This document shows, piece by piece, positions 44,901 to 52,621 of a stretch of DNA of 59,796 bases (the first letter of the stretch is position 1; each line of letters starts with the position of its first letter). Made by a program: the position numbers and the translations under genes. The DNA lies in the NCBI GenBank assembly GCA_024689865.1, contig JAILDA010000024.1, positions 1 to 59,796 of the forward strand. The letters are read 5' to 3'. The notes beneath the pieces are model-generated. The model did not search any database. It worked only from the letters and a program-made list of their open reading frames with translations, and was not told where the DNA came from. This DNA is from Clostridia bacterium. Its GTDB lineage: Bacteria > Bacillota > Clostridia > Peptostreptococcales > Anaerovoracaceae.

Positions 44901-45614
44901 GCCATAGATACAAAGACCGGAAGAAGACCTACCGAGCTTACTCCGGAAGAAGACATCCGTTCCGAGATCTTCATCAACGGCACCCAGCCGAAGGACGGCG
45001 GAGAAAGAGAAAGGATCTTGGTATGCGCAGAGAGCGGATACAGGGCCACTCCGGAATGCCTTGCAAAGGGCTGGAGGAACGCCGTACAGCGTCCGAGCGG
45101 AATGTCCTGGGAGGCCATGATGATCAGCTACGGCGGATTTACCGGCCGCGGCGATGAGAACAGCGAAAAGTTCCGAAATCTGGTACTGGACCACAACTCC
45201 GACATCACCGAGTTCTACTGCCCGCTGCACAATCCGGACAAGAGCGTATATCCGGTATCCCCGTTCGCGACTGCAAAAGCCCAGTACGATACAGAAGGCA
45301 TAGAGGTAATAACCTACTCCGGTCCCGAATGGGTATGGGACGGAACAACCGCGGCCAAGGCGATCTTTACCGAGGACCAGTCCGGCGAAAAGGTCGAAGT
45401 TGTCGCAACGGTGACCAGCAAGACCACGGAGCCCACTTACGAGGCAGACGGAAAGACCGTTTATACTGCTTCCATATCCTTCATCGGCAAGGATTACACC
45501 GATACCAAGACCGTGATCATTCCGAAGAAAGTGGATCCGAATGCCGGAAACAACACTCCGCAGCCCGGACCCGGAGAGAACGGAAACGGCAATCATAACG
45601 GTGAAGGTAATTAG
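41937..45614 (+). CDS. Class A penicillin-binding protein (glycosyltransferase-transpeptidase)
   Basis: 1225 aa, bifunctional peptidoglycan synthase. The cytoplasmic N-terminus of ~165 residues is odd: an Ala/Glu/Pro-rich stretch, then a Lys-rich stretch (KEKKEKAPKEKKEKKK). One membrane helix follows (about 170-190). The GT51 domain has EDKTFWDHNGF near residue 260, GTSTLSQQLARN and YLNTVYLG. A region of about 150 residues separates it from the transpeptidase, whose motifs are SSIK (about 720), SVN and KTGT (about 918). The tail carries an Ig-like domain and a Gly/Asn/Pro-rich end. It overlaps ftsY by one base. Confidence 0.95.
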   Translation: MDRIDPGIAHEQEAIAEFDKIKESFVQSSPTEEAELSSAAQDAPAAGHGLDDAYSEETLNAEAAAAGTAAAETIAETAAKAAAEAPAPEVPAEADAVPEADAPAAEAEAETPAAEEASEAGTETAAAVAAAGGAGMAAGTGRAAKAKKVKAPKEKKEKAPKEKKEKKKLTFGRVLLRIFLVLLVLILIGCGVAGYKIYQVIQEAPEINPSNIYDMLSEHSVIYDADGNVLTNLFEGDGLRQNIDFDKMPDQLKEAFLAIEDKTFWDHNGFNLIRIFGALWDTIRSGGDTRIRGTSTLSQQLARNIFMDRAERESRKLSRKIKEAYYTVIIERALSKEQILEAYLNTVYLGYNSYGVGAAARSYFDKDVSELNLIECATLASLPQNPAKYAPLKRIATTDVKPTDNYDVVSTNNMWTVYYNNGAEERTQLVLSLMHDQGKIDDATFETAKTQTVRPYIKPGLNVEVTMETTYMSDYVVSQVLAALQSDLELSYADAHNMLYNGGLEIHTTIDPTIQAILDEEYTKRENFPKVRLSRFRTDKNDNIQSDDRSRILLYNQKYIFDADGGFIIPAEDFERQANGDIKFLKNKRINIYRTTSASGEDVSVFVKDYYFFDEDGYMFSVNGTYWQIPSQYKQRDNDGNLIVLASYFSDFPNAFKRNDDGSLTLISSVIGIGSPVIQPQSAMTVIESSTGYVRGMIGGREIKGSLLFNRATAPRQTGSSIKPIAVYGPAIQKGYENSITGEGTVFTAGYAIDDAPIKRKGWFWPVNYSGQYTGIITLRDAVEGSVNTCAVNLFNQLDPMYCVEMLEKEGVTSLVKSGEENDINPGALALGGQTNGISPLDMTSAFSTFANYGEHIEATCFTKITNRRGDVIIDNTPEVTRVYDESVASLMINILRGVVTSGTGYRARLNSQPTAGKTGTTTDDYDAWFCGFTPKYSAALWIGCDVNLNLATTGGSAAAGAWGNIMERIGELDERGSFELRGNFVTAAIDTKTGRRPTELTPEEDIRSEIFINGTQPKDGGERERILVCAESGYRATPECLAKGWRNAVQRPSGMSWEAMMISYGGFTGRGDENSEKFRNLVLDHNSDITEFYCPLHNPDKSVYPVSPFATAKAQYDTEGIEVITYSGPEWVWDGTTAAKAIFTEDQSGEKVEVVATVTSKTTEPTYEADGKTVYTASISFIGKDYTDTKTVIIPKKVDPNAGNNTPQPGPGENGNGNHNGEGN

Positions 45615-45636
45615 ACCAAATACCAAGCTGCAAAAC

Positions 45637-45669
45637 AAAAGACCCCGCATATAAAGCGGGGTCTTTTAG
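45637..45669. terminator. Bidirectional terminator between the PBP and methyltransferase genes
   Basis: A 12-bp perfect stem (AAAAGACCCCGC 45637-45648 with 45656-45667) is A-flanked on one side and T-flanked on the other, so it works for both convergent genes. Confidence 0.92.
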
Positions 45670-45685
45670 TAACCGTTATCTTCGC

Positions 45686-46582
45686 TCAGATGATCAGCTC
45701 TGCGCCGGCGAGCCTTCCGGCGCTTATCTTTACAGCAAGATCCGAGCTGTCGCAGAGAAGGTAATGTCTGCCCAGCTTTTTGGCCGCTGCTCCGAAGGAT
45801 CCGCTTCCGCAGTAGAAATCCGCGCAGAGGCCGCCTTCCGGACAGCAGGAATCGATCAGGATCTCCATTAATTTCTCCGGCTTCTGCGTTGCGTAGCCGG
45901 TGCGCTCCGAGGATGTCCTGCCTACCATGTCCACGTTGAACACGTCCTTGCGGTTGACCATTGTGTACCAGCGGCCGTCTTCGTCCTGAAACTCCTCCAC
46001 GCCCTTGAACCTGTAAGGCTTTCCGCCGCGGTTGTAGGAACGTTCTTTTTGCGGCCGGAAATAGTACTTGGCGGTCTTGGAGTACAGCAGTATGGTATCG
46101 TGCTTTTTAGAGAAGCACTTGGTGCTTGCTCCTCCGGACTTGTAGCTCCAGATGATCTCGTTTACAAGCCTGTCCGGCCCGAATATCTCGTCCATAAGGA
46201 CCTTTACGTAGTGCGCCGCTCTTGTGTCCAGATGCACCGCAAGCGTTCCGGACGGAGACAGGATCTCCCGCATCAGCATTATCCTTACTGCAAGCGCTTC
46301 CAGAAAGTCCGCAAAGCTGTCCCACTTGTCGCTGTATGCTTCCGGAGTCTTTACCTCTCCGTCTTCCACTATGCGTGCCTTGTAATTTGCACCTGAATAG
46401 AAGGGCGGGTCTATGTAGATGAAGTCCGCCTTTACGCTGCTGCCCGCATGGAGCGCCAGAAAGTCCAGATTGTCGCACTTTACGACGCAGTCTTTCGGGA
46501 GGTCTTTGTCTCCTCTGGCAAGCGCCTGTGCCGCGGCTTTTGCTCTGTCCGCGATCCCGCTAAGTTCGTATAATATGCTCAT
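45686..46582 (-). CDS. Orphan DNA methyltransferase (beta class, N4-cytosine or N6-adenine)
   Basis: 298 aa. Motif IV DPPF (IDPPFYSGANYKARI, about residue 57) comes before motif I FYCGSGSFGAA (about residue 262), the order of beta-class enzymes such as type III Mod subunits. The middle third, around SYKSGGASTKCF to YTMVNRKDVFNVD, would hold target recognition. DPPF fits N6-adenine or N4-cytosine amino methylation; the site is unreadable. No restriction endonuclease or specificity subunit flanks it, so it may act in regulation or be a remnant. The ATG is 6 nt from a TGA-TAAAAT -10 with no Shine-Dalgarno. Confidence 0.9.
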   Translation of the reverse strand: MSILYELSGIADRAKAAAQALARGDKDLPKDCVVKCDNLDFLALHAGSSVKADFIYIDPPFYSGANYKARIVEDGEVKTPEAYSDKWDSFADFLEALAVRIMLMREILSPSGTLAVHLDTRAAHYVKVLMDEIFGPDRLVNEIIWSYKSGGASTKCFSKKHDTILLYSKTAKYYFRPQKERSYNRGGKPYRFKGVEEFQDEDGRWYTMVNRKDVFNVDMVGRTSSERTGYATQKPEKLMEILIDSCCPEGGLCADFYCGSGSFGAAAKKLGRHYLLCDSSDLAVKISAGRLAGAELII

Positions 46583-46588
46583 ACATTG

Positions 46589-46597
46589 ATTTTATCA
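46589..46597 (-). promoter_or_regulatory. Methyltransferase promoter (extended -10)
   Basis: On the minus strand TGA is followed by TAAAAT (46589-46594), six bases before the start codon. The -35 region is weak. Confidence 0.55.
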
Positions 46598-46612
46598 CAT
46601 ATGCTGCATTTG

Positions 46613-46621
46613 TGTTATAAT
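46613..46621 (+). promoter_or_regulatory. cvpA promoter (extended -10)
   Basis: TGT followed by a perfect TATAAT at 46616-46621. It is back-to-back with the methyltransferase promoter. Confidence 0.6.
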
Positions 46622-46644
46622 AAACTGAATTCGGGAGGTGTTGC

Positions 46645-47454
46645 ATGTCTACAGGAATGATCATAGATATCGTTCTGGCAGTGATTCTGCTGGGCTGCAT
46701 CATAATAGGTGCTATTAGAGGTTTTCTTAAAACGATCGTCGCCATAATAGTCACGATCGTCGCGATCGTGGGCTCCGTGGTCTTGTCCGGAATGCTTGCG
46801 CCTAAGGTCACGGACATCGTATATCCGCGCGTGGAAGACAAGCTCATGAAACTTGTTGAGGAGCCGTCTCTGCATATCAACATAGGCGCCATCCTTTCCA
46901 ACGCTACTGAGAAAAAAATAGACGAGTTCCTGGAGCTGGAAGTTCCGGACGACTTTTTCGCATCCGGTGTTCCGGAAGACATCCTTAAGATCGCCAAGCA
47001 GTTCGGCTTTACCGAGGAGGACCTCAAGAAGCCCGTGCAGTCAGCGCTTAAGAGCGCCCAGGAAATAATGAGGAATTATCTGGAGAAGCAGAAGGCATCC
47101 GGAGGAAGCGTGGATCCGGAGTCTGCAGAAATGGCGGTGGAGGAGGCCAACAAGGCGGCTGCAAAAGCATTCCTGCGGCCTATAGTACGGGCCGTGCTGA
47201 TAATTGTACTGTTCATACTGCTGTCGATAATCCTTAAGATAATAGCGGCCGCGATCAACCGGGCGGCCAAGGATACCCCGGGTGTAAAGCAGGTGAACGC
47301 ACTGGGCGGCGCGGTGTTAAGCTTTGCGGAGTGCGTTATAGTCTTCTATCTGCTGCTCTACCTGTGCAACAGGTTCGGCATGGCAACAGCGCTGCAGGAT
47401 ACGTTCGCGCAGAGCCGCATAATTACGTTCCTCATGAAGTTCATTCCGGCCTGA
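46645..47454 (+). CDS. CvpA family membrane protein
   Basis: 269 aa. It starts with a helix pair (residues 7-27 and 30-52) containing the CvpA pattern GAIRGFLKTI. A long, mainly helical extracytoplasmic segment (about 55-170) with ELEVPDDFFASGVPEDILKIA follows, then two further helices (about 178-200 and 220-240) with VNALGGAVLSF between them. CvpA proteins were named for colicin V production but are widespread, with a poorly defined envelope role. GGGAGGTG before the ATG is a strong ribosome-binding site. The gene is a single unit between its promoter and two terminators. Confidence 0.88.
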   Translation: MSTGMIIDIVLAVILLGCIIIGAIRGFLKTIVAIIVTIVAIVGSVVLSGMLAPKVTDIVYPRVEDKLMKLVEEPSLHINIGAILSNATEKKIDEFLELEVPDDFFASGVPEDILKIAKQFGFTEEDLKKPVQSALKSAQEIMRNYLEKQKASGGSVDPESAEMAVEEANKAAAKAFLRPIVRAVLIIVLFILLSIILKIIAAAINRAAKDTPGVKQVNALGGAVLSFAECVIVFYLLLYLCNRFGMATALQDTFAQSRIITFLMKFIPA

Positions 47455-47474
47455 TCTTTTACAAGGAAAAAAAT

Positions 47475-47499
47475 GCCCCGCTTTTACGGCGGGGCTTTT
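47475..47499 (+). terminator. cvpA terminator
   Basis: GCCCCGC at 47475-47481 pairs with GCGGGGC at 47489-47495, followed by TTTT. Confidence 0.85.
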
Positions 47500-47510
47500 A
47501 GATGCAAAAG

Positions 47511-47544
47511 AAGACCCCGCATCTCGGAAACGCGGGGTCTTTTC
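47511..47544. terminator. Second, probably bidirectional terminator between cvpA and the P-loop gene
   Basis: AAGACCCCGC at 47511-47520 pairs with GCGGGGTCTT at 47532-47541; T-rich tails occur on both strands. Confidence 0.85.
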
Positions 47545-47604
47545 TGTTAGTTCCGGTCTTTACGGATCCTTGCGGATACCCGGACATTACGCTGCGGGGC
47601 CTGC

Positions 47605-48024
47605 TTAGTTGAGAACTTCGTACTTTTCTATGCAGGGGCCGATCTCTTCCCTGTTGGCGGAGAGACTTACCACAAAATCTATGTTGTAGGTCTTGGATAT
47701 AAGGTCCACCCTGGCCAGGAAATCTTCGATGTCCGCGAAGTTTATGTCCACGTGCTTTAAGATGCTGTCTATGAAGATCAGCTCTATGTCGTGGTCCTGG
47801 CTGAGGATCCCGTATATGAAGCCGATGTACTCATCCACGTTCTTTATCTGCTCGAAATCCTCCATGCAGACTACGCGGATCTTGTATTTAAGGTCGTACA
47901 TCAGTCTTGAGTTCTTGTTGATGAATACTATGCTGCCTTTAACGGTGTCCAGGCCGGAATTGGCCATGTCTATCATTTTCTTTGTTTTGCCGCTTCCTTT
48001 GTGACCGATCAACAGCTTGACCAT
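47605..48024 (-). CDS. Small P-loop ATP-binding protein of unknown function
   Basis: 139 aa from the ATG behind AAAGGAGG; an ATG eight codons upstream precedes that site and is rejected. Walker A is LLIGHKGSGKTKKMI at residues 3-17, and a Walker B-like strand ELIFIDSILKHVD lies in the middle. The size and GxKGSGKT start recall short clostridial P-loop proteins sometimes mislabelled as twitching-motility PilT. There is no DNA-binding or membrane region. A 14-bp palindrome covers its probable transcription start (48048-48061), so it is likely under specific control. Confidence 0.8.
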   Translation of the reverse strand: MVKLLIGHKGSGKTKKMIDMANSGLDTVKGSIVFINKNSRLMYDLKYKIRVVCMEDFEQIKNVDEYIGFIYGILSQDHDIELIFIDSILKHVDINFADIEDFLARVDLISKTYNIDFVVSLSANREEIGPCIEKYEVLN

Positions 48025-48047
48025 AGGCTTTGTCCTCCTTTGTTGCA

Positions 48048-48061
48048 TTGACTTCCGTCAA
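48048..48061. promoter_or_regulatory. Operator-like palindrome at the P-loop gene transcription start
   Basis: TTGAC-TTCC-GTCAA, a perfect 5-bp inverted repeat, lies between the -10 box (48066-48071) and the ribosome-binding site. Confidence 0.45.
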
Positions 48062-48065
48062 CTAT

Positions 48066-48094
48066 ATTATAGATGTTTGGCGGGTTTTTAACAA
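48066..48094 (-). promoter_or_regulatory. Promoter of the P-loop gene
   Basis: Minus strand: TTGTTA (48094-48089), exactly 17 bp, then a perfect TATAAT (48071-48066). Confidence 0.75.
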
Positions 48095-48115
48095 GCAAAT
48101 GTTGCCGTGTATGTG

Positions 48116-49129
48116 TCAGGAATTATTCTTCCGCAGCTGCCCGCATGCGGCGTCTATGTCCGCGCCCAGCTGGCGCCTTACCGTACATTGAATGCCAAGG
48201 TCCAGAAGCTTCTTCTGGAAGACCAGAGCTCTTTCCCGTCCGCTGCTCTTAAGGCCGCTCTCCGTTACGGTATTGAGCGGGATAAGGTTTACGTGGCAGT
48301 TTAAGCCGCGCAGCAGGGCCGCCAGTTTTTTTGCGTCTGTGTCGCTGTCGTTCTTGTCCGCGATGAGCGCGTATTCGAAGGATACTCTGCGCCCGGTGGT
48401 CTCCGCGTGCTTTCCGCAGACCGGAATAAGCTCGTCCAGTTTGTACGTGCGGGCCACAGGCATCAGCTTTTCCCTGGTATTCTGGTCCGAGGCGTGGAGG
48501 GATATCGCAAGGTTCACCTGCGGGAAATCCCTGCCGAACTGCTCTATCTTAGGTATCAGTCCGCAGCTGGAAACGGTAATGTTCCGGTAGCTTAGGCCAA
48601 TGCCTGCGGGGTCGTGTATCTGCTGAAGGAATTCCGACATCTGCGCGTAGTTGTCGAAGGGCTCGCCCATGCCCATAAGCACTATGTGGTTTATCGGCTG
48701 CCCGGTGTGCTCTGTGCAGAGCAGGTACTGTTCCAGTATTTCCCATGCCTTAAGATCCCGCACTTTGCCGCCTATTCCGGAGGCGCAGAATGCGCAGCCC
48801 ATGTTGCAGCCTACCTGCGTAGAGACGCACAGCGAATTGCCGTATTCATAGCTCATGAATACGGTCTCGGCCTTTTCGCCGTCCGGGAAGGATATCAGGA
48901 ATTTCGACGTTCCGTCGGCGGACGTCTGGCGGAGCTCCACCTTGCCGCGGCCGAAAGAATAACGCTCCGCGAGTTTTTCGCGCAGCGCCGCCGGAAGGTC
49001 CGTCATCTCCGCAAAGCTGCCGGCGCCGGCGCAGATCCATTTGAAGATCTGCTTTTCCCTGAAGGGCTTTTCGGCAAGGGCAGTCAGTGCTTCGGAACGT
49101 TCTTTTCTTGTAAGGTCTTTAAAGTCCAT
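48116..49129 (-). CDS. rlmN: Dual-specificity RNA methyltransferase RlmN
   Basis: 337 aa radical-SAM enzyme that methylates C2 of an adenine in 23S rRNA and in some tRNAs. The 4Fe-4S motif CNMGCAFC (C-x3-C-x2-C) follows SLCVSTQVG. MGMGEPFDNY, NLAISLHASDQNTRE and the final CTVRRQLGADIDAACGQL, which includes the catalytic Cys of the mechanism, are intact. It forms a minus-strand unit after holA with a 52-nt gap. Confidence 0.96.
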   Translation of the reverse strand: MDFKDLTRKERSEALTALAEKPFREKQIFKWICAGAGSFAEMTDLPAALREKLAERYSFGRGKVELRQTSADGTSKFLISFPDGEKAETVFMSYEYGNSLCVSTQVGCNMGCAFCASGIGGKVRDLKAWEILEQYLLCTEHTGQPINHIVLMGMGEPFDNYAQMSEFLQQIHDPAGIGLSYRNITVSSCGLIPKIEQFGRDFPQVNLAISLHASDQNTREKLMPVARTYKLDELIPVCGKHAETTGRRVSFEYALIADKNDSDTDAKKLAALLRGLNCHVNLIPLNTVTESGLKSSGRERALVFQKKLLDLGIQCTVRRQLGADIDAACGQLRKNNS

Positions 49130-49181
49130 TATTGTGTATTTTCAGGGGCGCAGCTCGCGGAAGCGGCAACGCCGCATCTAT

Positions 49182-50213
49182 TTACAGCTGCGCTATGAAC
49201 AGCTCCATGGCCGTACGGGGCGTCATGAGTCCGCTCTTAATGTCTTTCTCCATCTGATAGGCTCCGTTCAGGCAGGATGCCAGCTGCTTTACGCTGCGGC
49301 TCCGGCTGGAAGACATTGCCTTGCGGAGTCTGTATTCGTTGGTGCCCATGTCGCCGGCAATGGTGTAGAAGTCCTGTCCTTCGGCTTCTCTTTCGCGGGC
49401 TTCCAGCATTATCTCCAGCTGCGAGCACAGGAGCCCCAGGAAGCTCATTACAGCGCCCACTTCCTTGGAAGGCTGCTGGGTGTCTATTACGGTGCCCAGT
49501 ATCGACAGCGCCGCGGATTTGTTTCCGGAAAACGCGCTGTCGAGCAGCTTGAATGCGTTCTGCTCCGCCTGGGGCGCGGCGTATTCCATCATTTCGTCCA
49601 GGGTCACTACGTCCTTGTCCGACGCTGCCAGCACCTTTTTAAGGTCGTTCTCCAGGTTGTGGAGGGTGTAGTTTCTGTCCGGGTCCCCGTAGCCGCAAAT
49701 CTTTGCCATGGTAATGAGGTCCTTGGGGGAGGCGCTCTTTCCGGCTGCGCGGAAACGTTTGGCCATCCATCCGGACAGAGTGGCGTCGTCCAAAGGTCCG
49801 AAGTCGTAGACTATTCCGCACGAAGCAATGGCCTTGTACAGCGGTCTGGTCTTGTTAGGTTTGGTGCATATGAACAGGAGCATGGTGCTCTCCGGAAGCT
49901 TGGGAACGTAGTCCGCCAGAGACTTGTAGCCTTCCGCGTCCAGCCCCTTGGGATTCTGCGCCCCGAACAGGTCCGGCCAGTCCACGATCACCATCTTTCT
50001 CGCGGAGAAGATGGGCATGGTCTCGCAGGCGGCGATCACTTCGTAGAGGTCCGTGCCGTCCCCGGAAAAACTTACGCAGTCCAGCGCCTCCGTCGCAGGC
50101 GAAACGATCTTTCCCTTAAGGAAACCTTTGCTCCAGTCTACCAGCAGGTCCTCTTTGCCGCAAAGCAAGACAGCCCTCGGCCAGATACCTGTCTGCTCCG
50201 CGGATGCCGCCAT
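49182..50213 (-). CDS. holA: DNA polymerase III delta subunit
   Basis: 343 aa from the ATG at 50213, which places AVLLCGKEDLLVDW about 12 residues in, as in other HolA proteins. The frame stays open to an ATG at 50270 inside comEC, which would give 362 aa; neither has a strong Shine-Dalgarno. HolA opens the sliding clamp within the clamp loader. The AAA+-like layout is visible: the N-terminal strand-loop, MVIVDWPDLF, LLFICTKPNKTRPLYKAI, and a helical C-terminal third with LGTVIDTQ. It follows comEC on the same strand, a common clostridial order. Confidence 0.92.
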   Translation of the reverse strand: MAASAEQTGIWPRAVLLCGKEDLLVDWSKGFLKGKIVSPATEALDCVSFSGDGTDLYEVIAACETMPIFSARKMVIVDWPDLFGAQNPKGLDAEGYKSLADYVPKLPESTMLLFICTKPNKTRPLYKAIASCGIVYDFGPLDDATLSGWMAKRFRAAGKSASPKDLITMAKICGYGDPDRNYTLHNLENDLKKVLAASDKDVVTLDEMMEYAAPQAEQNAFKLLDSAFSGNKSAALSILGTVIDTQQPSKEVGAVMSFLGLLCSQLEIMLEAREREAEGQDFYTIAGDMGTNEYRLRKAMSSSRSRSVKQLASCLNGAYQMEKDIKSGLMTPRTAMELFIAQL

Positions 50214-50218
50214 CTTTA

Positions 50219-52420
50219 CTATTGTTTTTGAGGGGTGTTCGGCGTTTGCCGTGTTTCTGGTATAAGCCATCGTGTGCTCTTGGACGCGTTCTCGAAGATC
50301 AGCATGCCGTTTTCCGCCTTTTTAAGGTATACGGCGCCGCTCTCGTCTGTCCTTGCATATATTATACCTGATTCCGCCAGAAGTTCAACGACCCTGTCCG
50401 CCGGATGGCCGTAGATGTTGTTCCTGCCGCAGGAGATCACGGCAAAGGACGGAGAGGCGCATTTCAGGAGCTGTTCTCCGGTGGAGTAGGGGCTCCCGTG
50501 GTGACCCACCTTAAGAACGTCGCAGCGCAGCGCTTTGCCGTATTTCGCGCACAGTTCTTCCTCCCTTGAAATGTCCGCGTCCGACATCAGCAGCAGCCGC
50601 AGGCTTCCTGTATCTATCAGGAGGACTCCGCAGTCTTCGTTGCTGTCTCCCAGGACCGCGGTCTGCCGGACGTCGAAGATCTCCTGCAGCTGGCGTATCC
50701 CAAGGGCATGGTCCGTGTCTTCGTGGGTGATCACCGCAAGGTCTATGTGGTCTATCCCGTTTTTAAGAAGGTAAGGCCGCAGAGTCCGTTCCGCTATGTT
50801 GCTGTACAGGCTTCCTCCTCCGTCGATAAGGATGTTGTATCCGTCTTTGCTTATGTGTATGCAGTCCCCCTGGCCGACGTCCAGAAACGTTACCTCATGG
50901 ACGTCGTAGCGCCATGGAAGCATGCTTTCCGAGGCCCCGAGAGCCTTCGGAAGGGCGCAGGCAGATCCAAGCGCCAGAAGACCTGCTGCCAGGCAGGACG
51001 CGTACTTCCTGCGTCTGTTTAGCGTTACCCTGGTCTCGGAAAAGAACCAGAAAAAACCTGCGTAGTACAGCGTCGTGGCTGCAAGAGGAAGGGCAGGGAC
51101 GTAGGACCCGGGGAGAGCGTACTGGCCGGCGCCGGAAAGCAATATAAGCAGTTTAGCAAGTATCCCTGCAGGCCACGCTCCGAAGGCCGTAAGCGCCGCT
51201 ATGCCTGTCATGGAGATCAGGAACAATACGAGCCCCGCCGGGAGCAGTATCCCCGCCAGCAGTACGGCGACAGGGTTTATCAGGATACCGGCAGGAGAGA
51301 ATGTCGTAAAGTGGAACAAAATGAGGGGCGTCATCCCCAGCTGCACCATAACAGCCGGAGAGAATATTTCGAACGCCTTAAGGATCCATTTCTTTTTGTA
51401 TTTATCCGACAGTTCTATGCCTTTGAGCGTTGCCCAGGGCAGAGCCACACCCATGGTGTATGCGGCGCAGAACGACAGCTGAAACCCGCTGTCGAAAAGC
51501 TGGTAAGGGTTGAAAAACAGGAATACTATGGCTGTAAGCGTGGCGGCGTTGGTAAGATCGTAGCGACGTTTAAGGAAGCGCGCCGCGATGTTGAGCGTTA
51601 TCATGAAGGACGCTCTGAGCACGGATACGGAGAACGAAGACAGCGCCGCATAGACAAGTATCAGACCGCCGCTGACCGCCGCCGAAACGACAACGCTGCG
51701 CCCTTTAAGCAGCTTAAGCACTACGGCGTACAGCAGCCCCACGTGCAGCCCGGACACCGCCAGGACATGCGCGATGCCGGTAAGCCGGAACTGCTCGTAA
51801 AGGGAGTCGTCCATAAGTGATGTGTCGCCGAACATCAGCCCCGCCAGAAGCTGGAACTCTTCTTCGGAAAGATAAGGCTTTACCGCCGCGTAGAAGCGGC
51901 CCTTGCAGCGCGAAAGAAGGTGCAGGACAGGGCGCTTTACAGACCCAAATTCCGCACGGTACCGGGATACGTCCGCTACGGTAAAGATCCTGCGGCCCTT
52001 AAGATAGAGCCTGTAGTCGAAGCAGCCCGGATTTCGCCTGCCGTCCGGAATGCTCAGCTGGCCTGTTACGCTTATCTCCCTGCCGGCTATGTCGTAGGCA
52101 TCCAGCTCTTCCGGATCTGCCTTTATACGCACCAGGACCTTCTCGCCGGAGGAATGGATCTGCGCATGTTCTTCGTCCGAAGCCAACACGATTTCGGCTA
52201 CCCGAACCGTTACCGCGATATATCCTTTTGCAGGCTGCGACTTTACCGCAACACCTGTAAGCTCCGCGACCACACCGTCTGACAGTGCCGGAATACCTAT
52301 CTGTCCGGCCAGTCCGGACGACGGAAGCAGCGCGCTACCCAACCCCCATGGATCTATAAAATATAAAAAAAGGATGACCAGGCTCTGCACAAGCAAAGCA
52401 ATCAGAAGAGGTCTTCTCAT
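50219..52420 (-). CDS. comEC: ComEC/Rec2 DNA-uptake channel protein
   Basis: 733 aa, full length. An N-terminal pair of membrane segments and an OB-like DUF4131 region (to about residue 170) come first. The central competence domain with about nine helices follows, with GIAHVLAVSGLHVGLLYAV (the H/SGLH motif). The last ~250 residues are a metallo-beta-lactamase-like domain (VTFLDVGQGDCIHI, VITHEDTDHALGI). It transports single-stranded DNA during transformation. All three domains are intact, but no comEA lies beside it here. GGGAGGG precedes the ATG. The end overlaps the longest possible holA frame. Confidence 0.94.
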   Translation of the reverse strand: MRRPLLIALLVQSLVILFLYFIDPWGLGSALLPSSGLAGQIGIPALSDGVVAELTGVAVKSQPAKGYIAVTVRVAEIVLASDEEHAQIHSSGEKVLVRIKADPEELDAYDIAGREISVTGQLSIPDGRRNPGCFDYRLYLKGRRIFTVADVSRYRAEFGSVKRPVLHLLSRCKGRFYAAVKPYLSEEEFQLLAGLMFGDTSLMDDSLYEQFRLTGIAHVLAVSGLHVGLLYAVVLKLLKGRSVVVSAAVSGGLILVYAALSSFSVSVLRASFMITLNIAARFLKRRYDLTNAATLTAIVFLFFNPYQLFDSGFQLSFCAAYTMGVALPWATLKGIELSDKYKKKWILKAFEIFSPAVMVQLGMTPLILFHFTTFSPAGILINPVAVLLAGILLPAGLVLFLISMTGIAALTAFGAWPAGILAKLLILLSGAGQYALPGSYVPALPLAATTLYYAGFFWFFSETRVTLNRRRKYASCLAAGLLALGSACALPKALGASESMLPWRYDVHEVTFLDVGQGDCIHISKDGYNILIDGGGSLYSNIAERTLRPYLLKNGIDHIDLAVITHEDTDHALGIRQLQEIFDVRQTAVLGDSNEDCGVLLIDTGSLRLLLMSDADISREEELCAKYGKALRCDVLKVGHHGSPYSTGEQLLKCASPSFAVISCGRNNIYGHPADRVVELLAESGIIYARTDESGAVYLKKAENGMLIFENASKSTRWLIPETRQTPNTPQKQ

Positions 52421-52447
52421 ATGACCCTCCCGTCCGTCATCGGGTAT

Positions 52448-52456
52448 AGTTTAACA
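52448..52456 (-). promoter_or_regulatory. comEC promoter (extended -10)
   Basis: Minus strand: TGT followed by TAAACT (52453-52448). The -35 candidate TTTATT lies 17 bp upstream. Confidence 0.55.
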
Positions 52457-52529
52457 TATTTCGAGGATCAATAAAAGCGAGTAAGTTCCGCGTTCATGTT
52501 TTGTGTATGGTGTCATCGTGAAATTCCAG

Positions 52530-52568
52530 AATTCCTATGTATATTTAGGAATTGCAATATGGTAAACT
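52530..52568 (+). promoter_or_regulatory. Palindromic operator and promoter of the lipoprotein gene
   Basis: AATTCCTA (52530-52537) and TAGGAATT (52546-52553) form a perfect 8-bp inverted repeat with an 8-nt centre. It covers the -35 region of a TGG-TAAACT extended -10 at 52563-52568. Confidence 0.55.
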
Positions 52569-52621
52569 GAATATTACACCAAATCAATTACTATGAAATA
52601 GTTGAGCAGGGGTGAGCTGGT

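Noticed and set aside
42690..45650. Long antisense frame (986 codons) opposite the penicillin-binding protein
   Set aside because: Same codon-use artefact; no ribosome-binding site or family resemblance.
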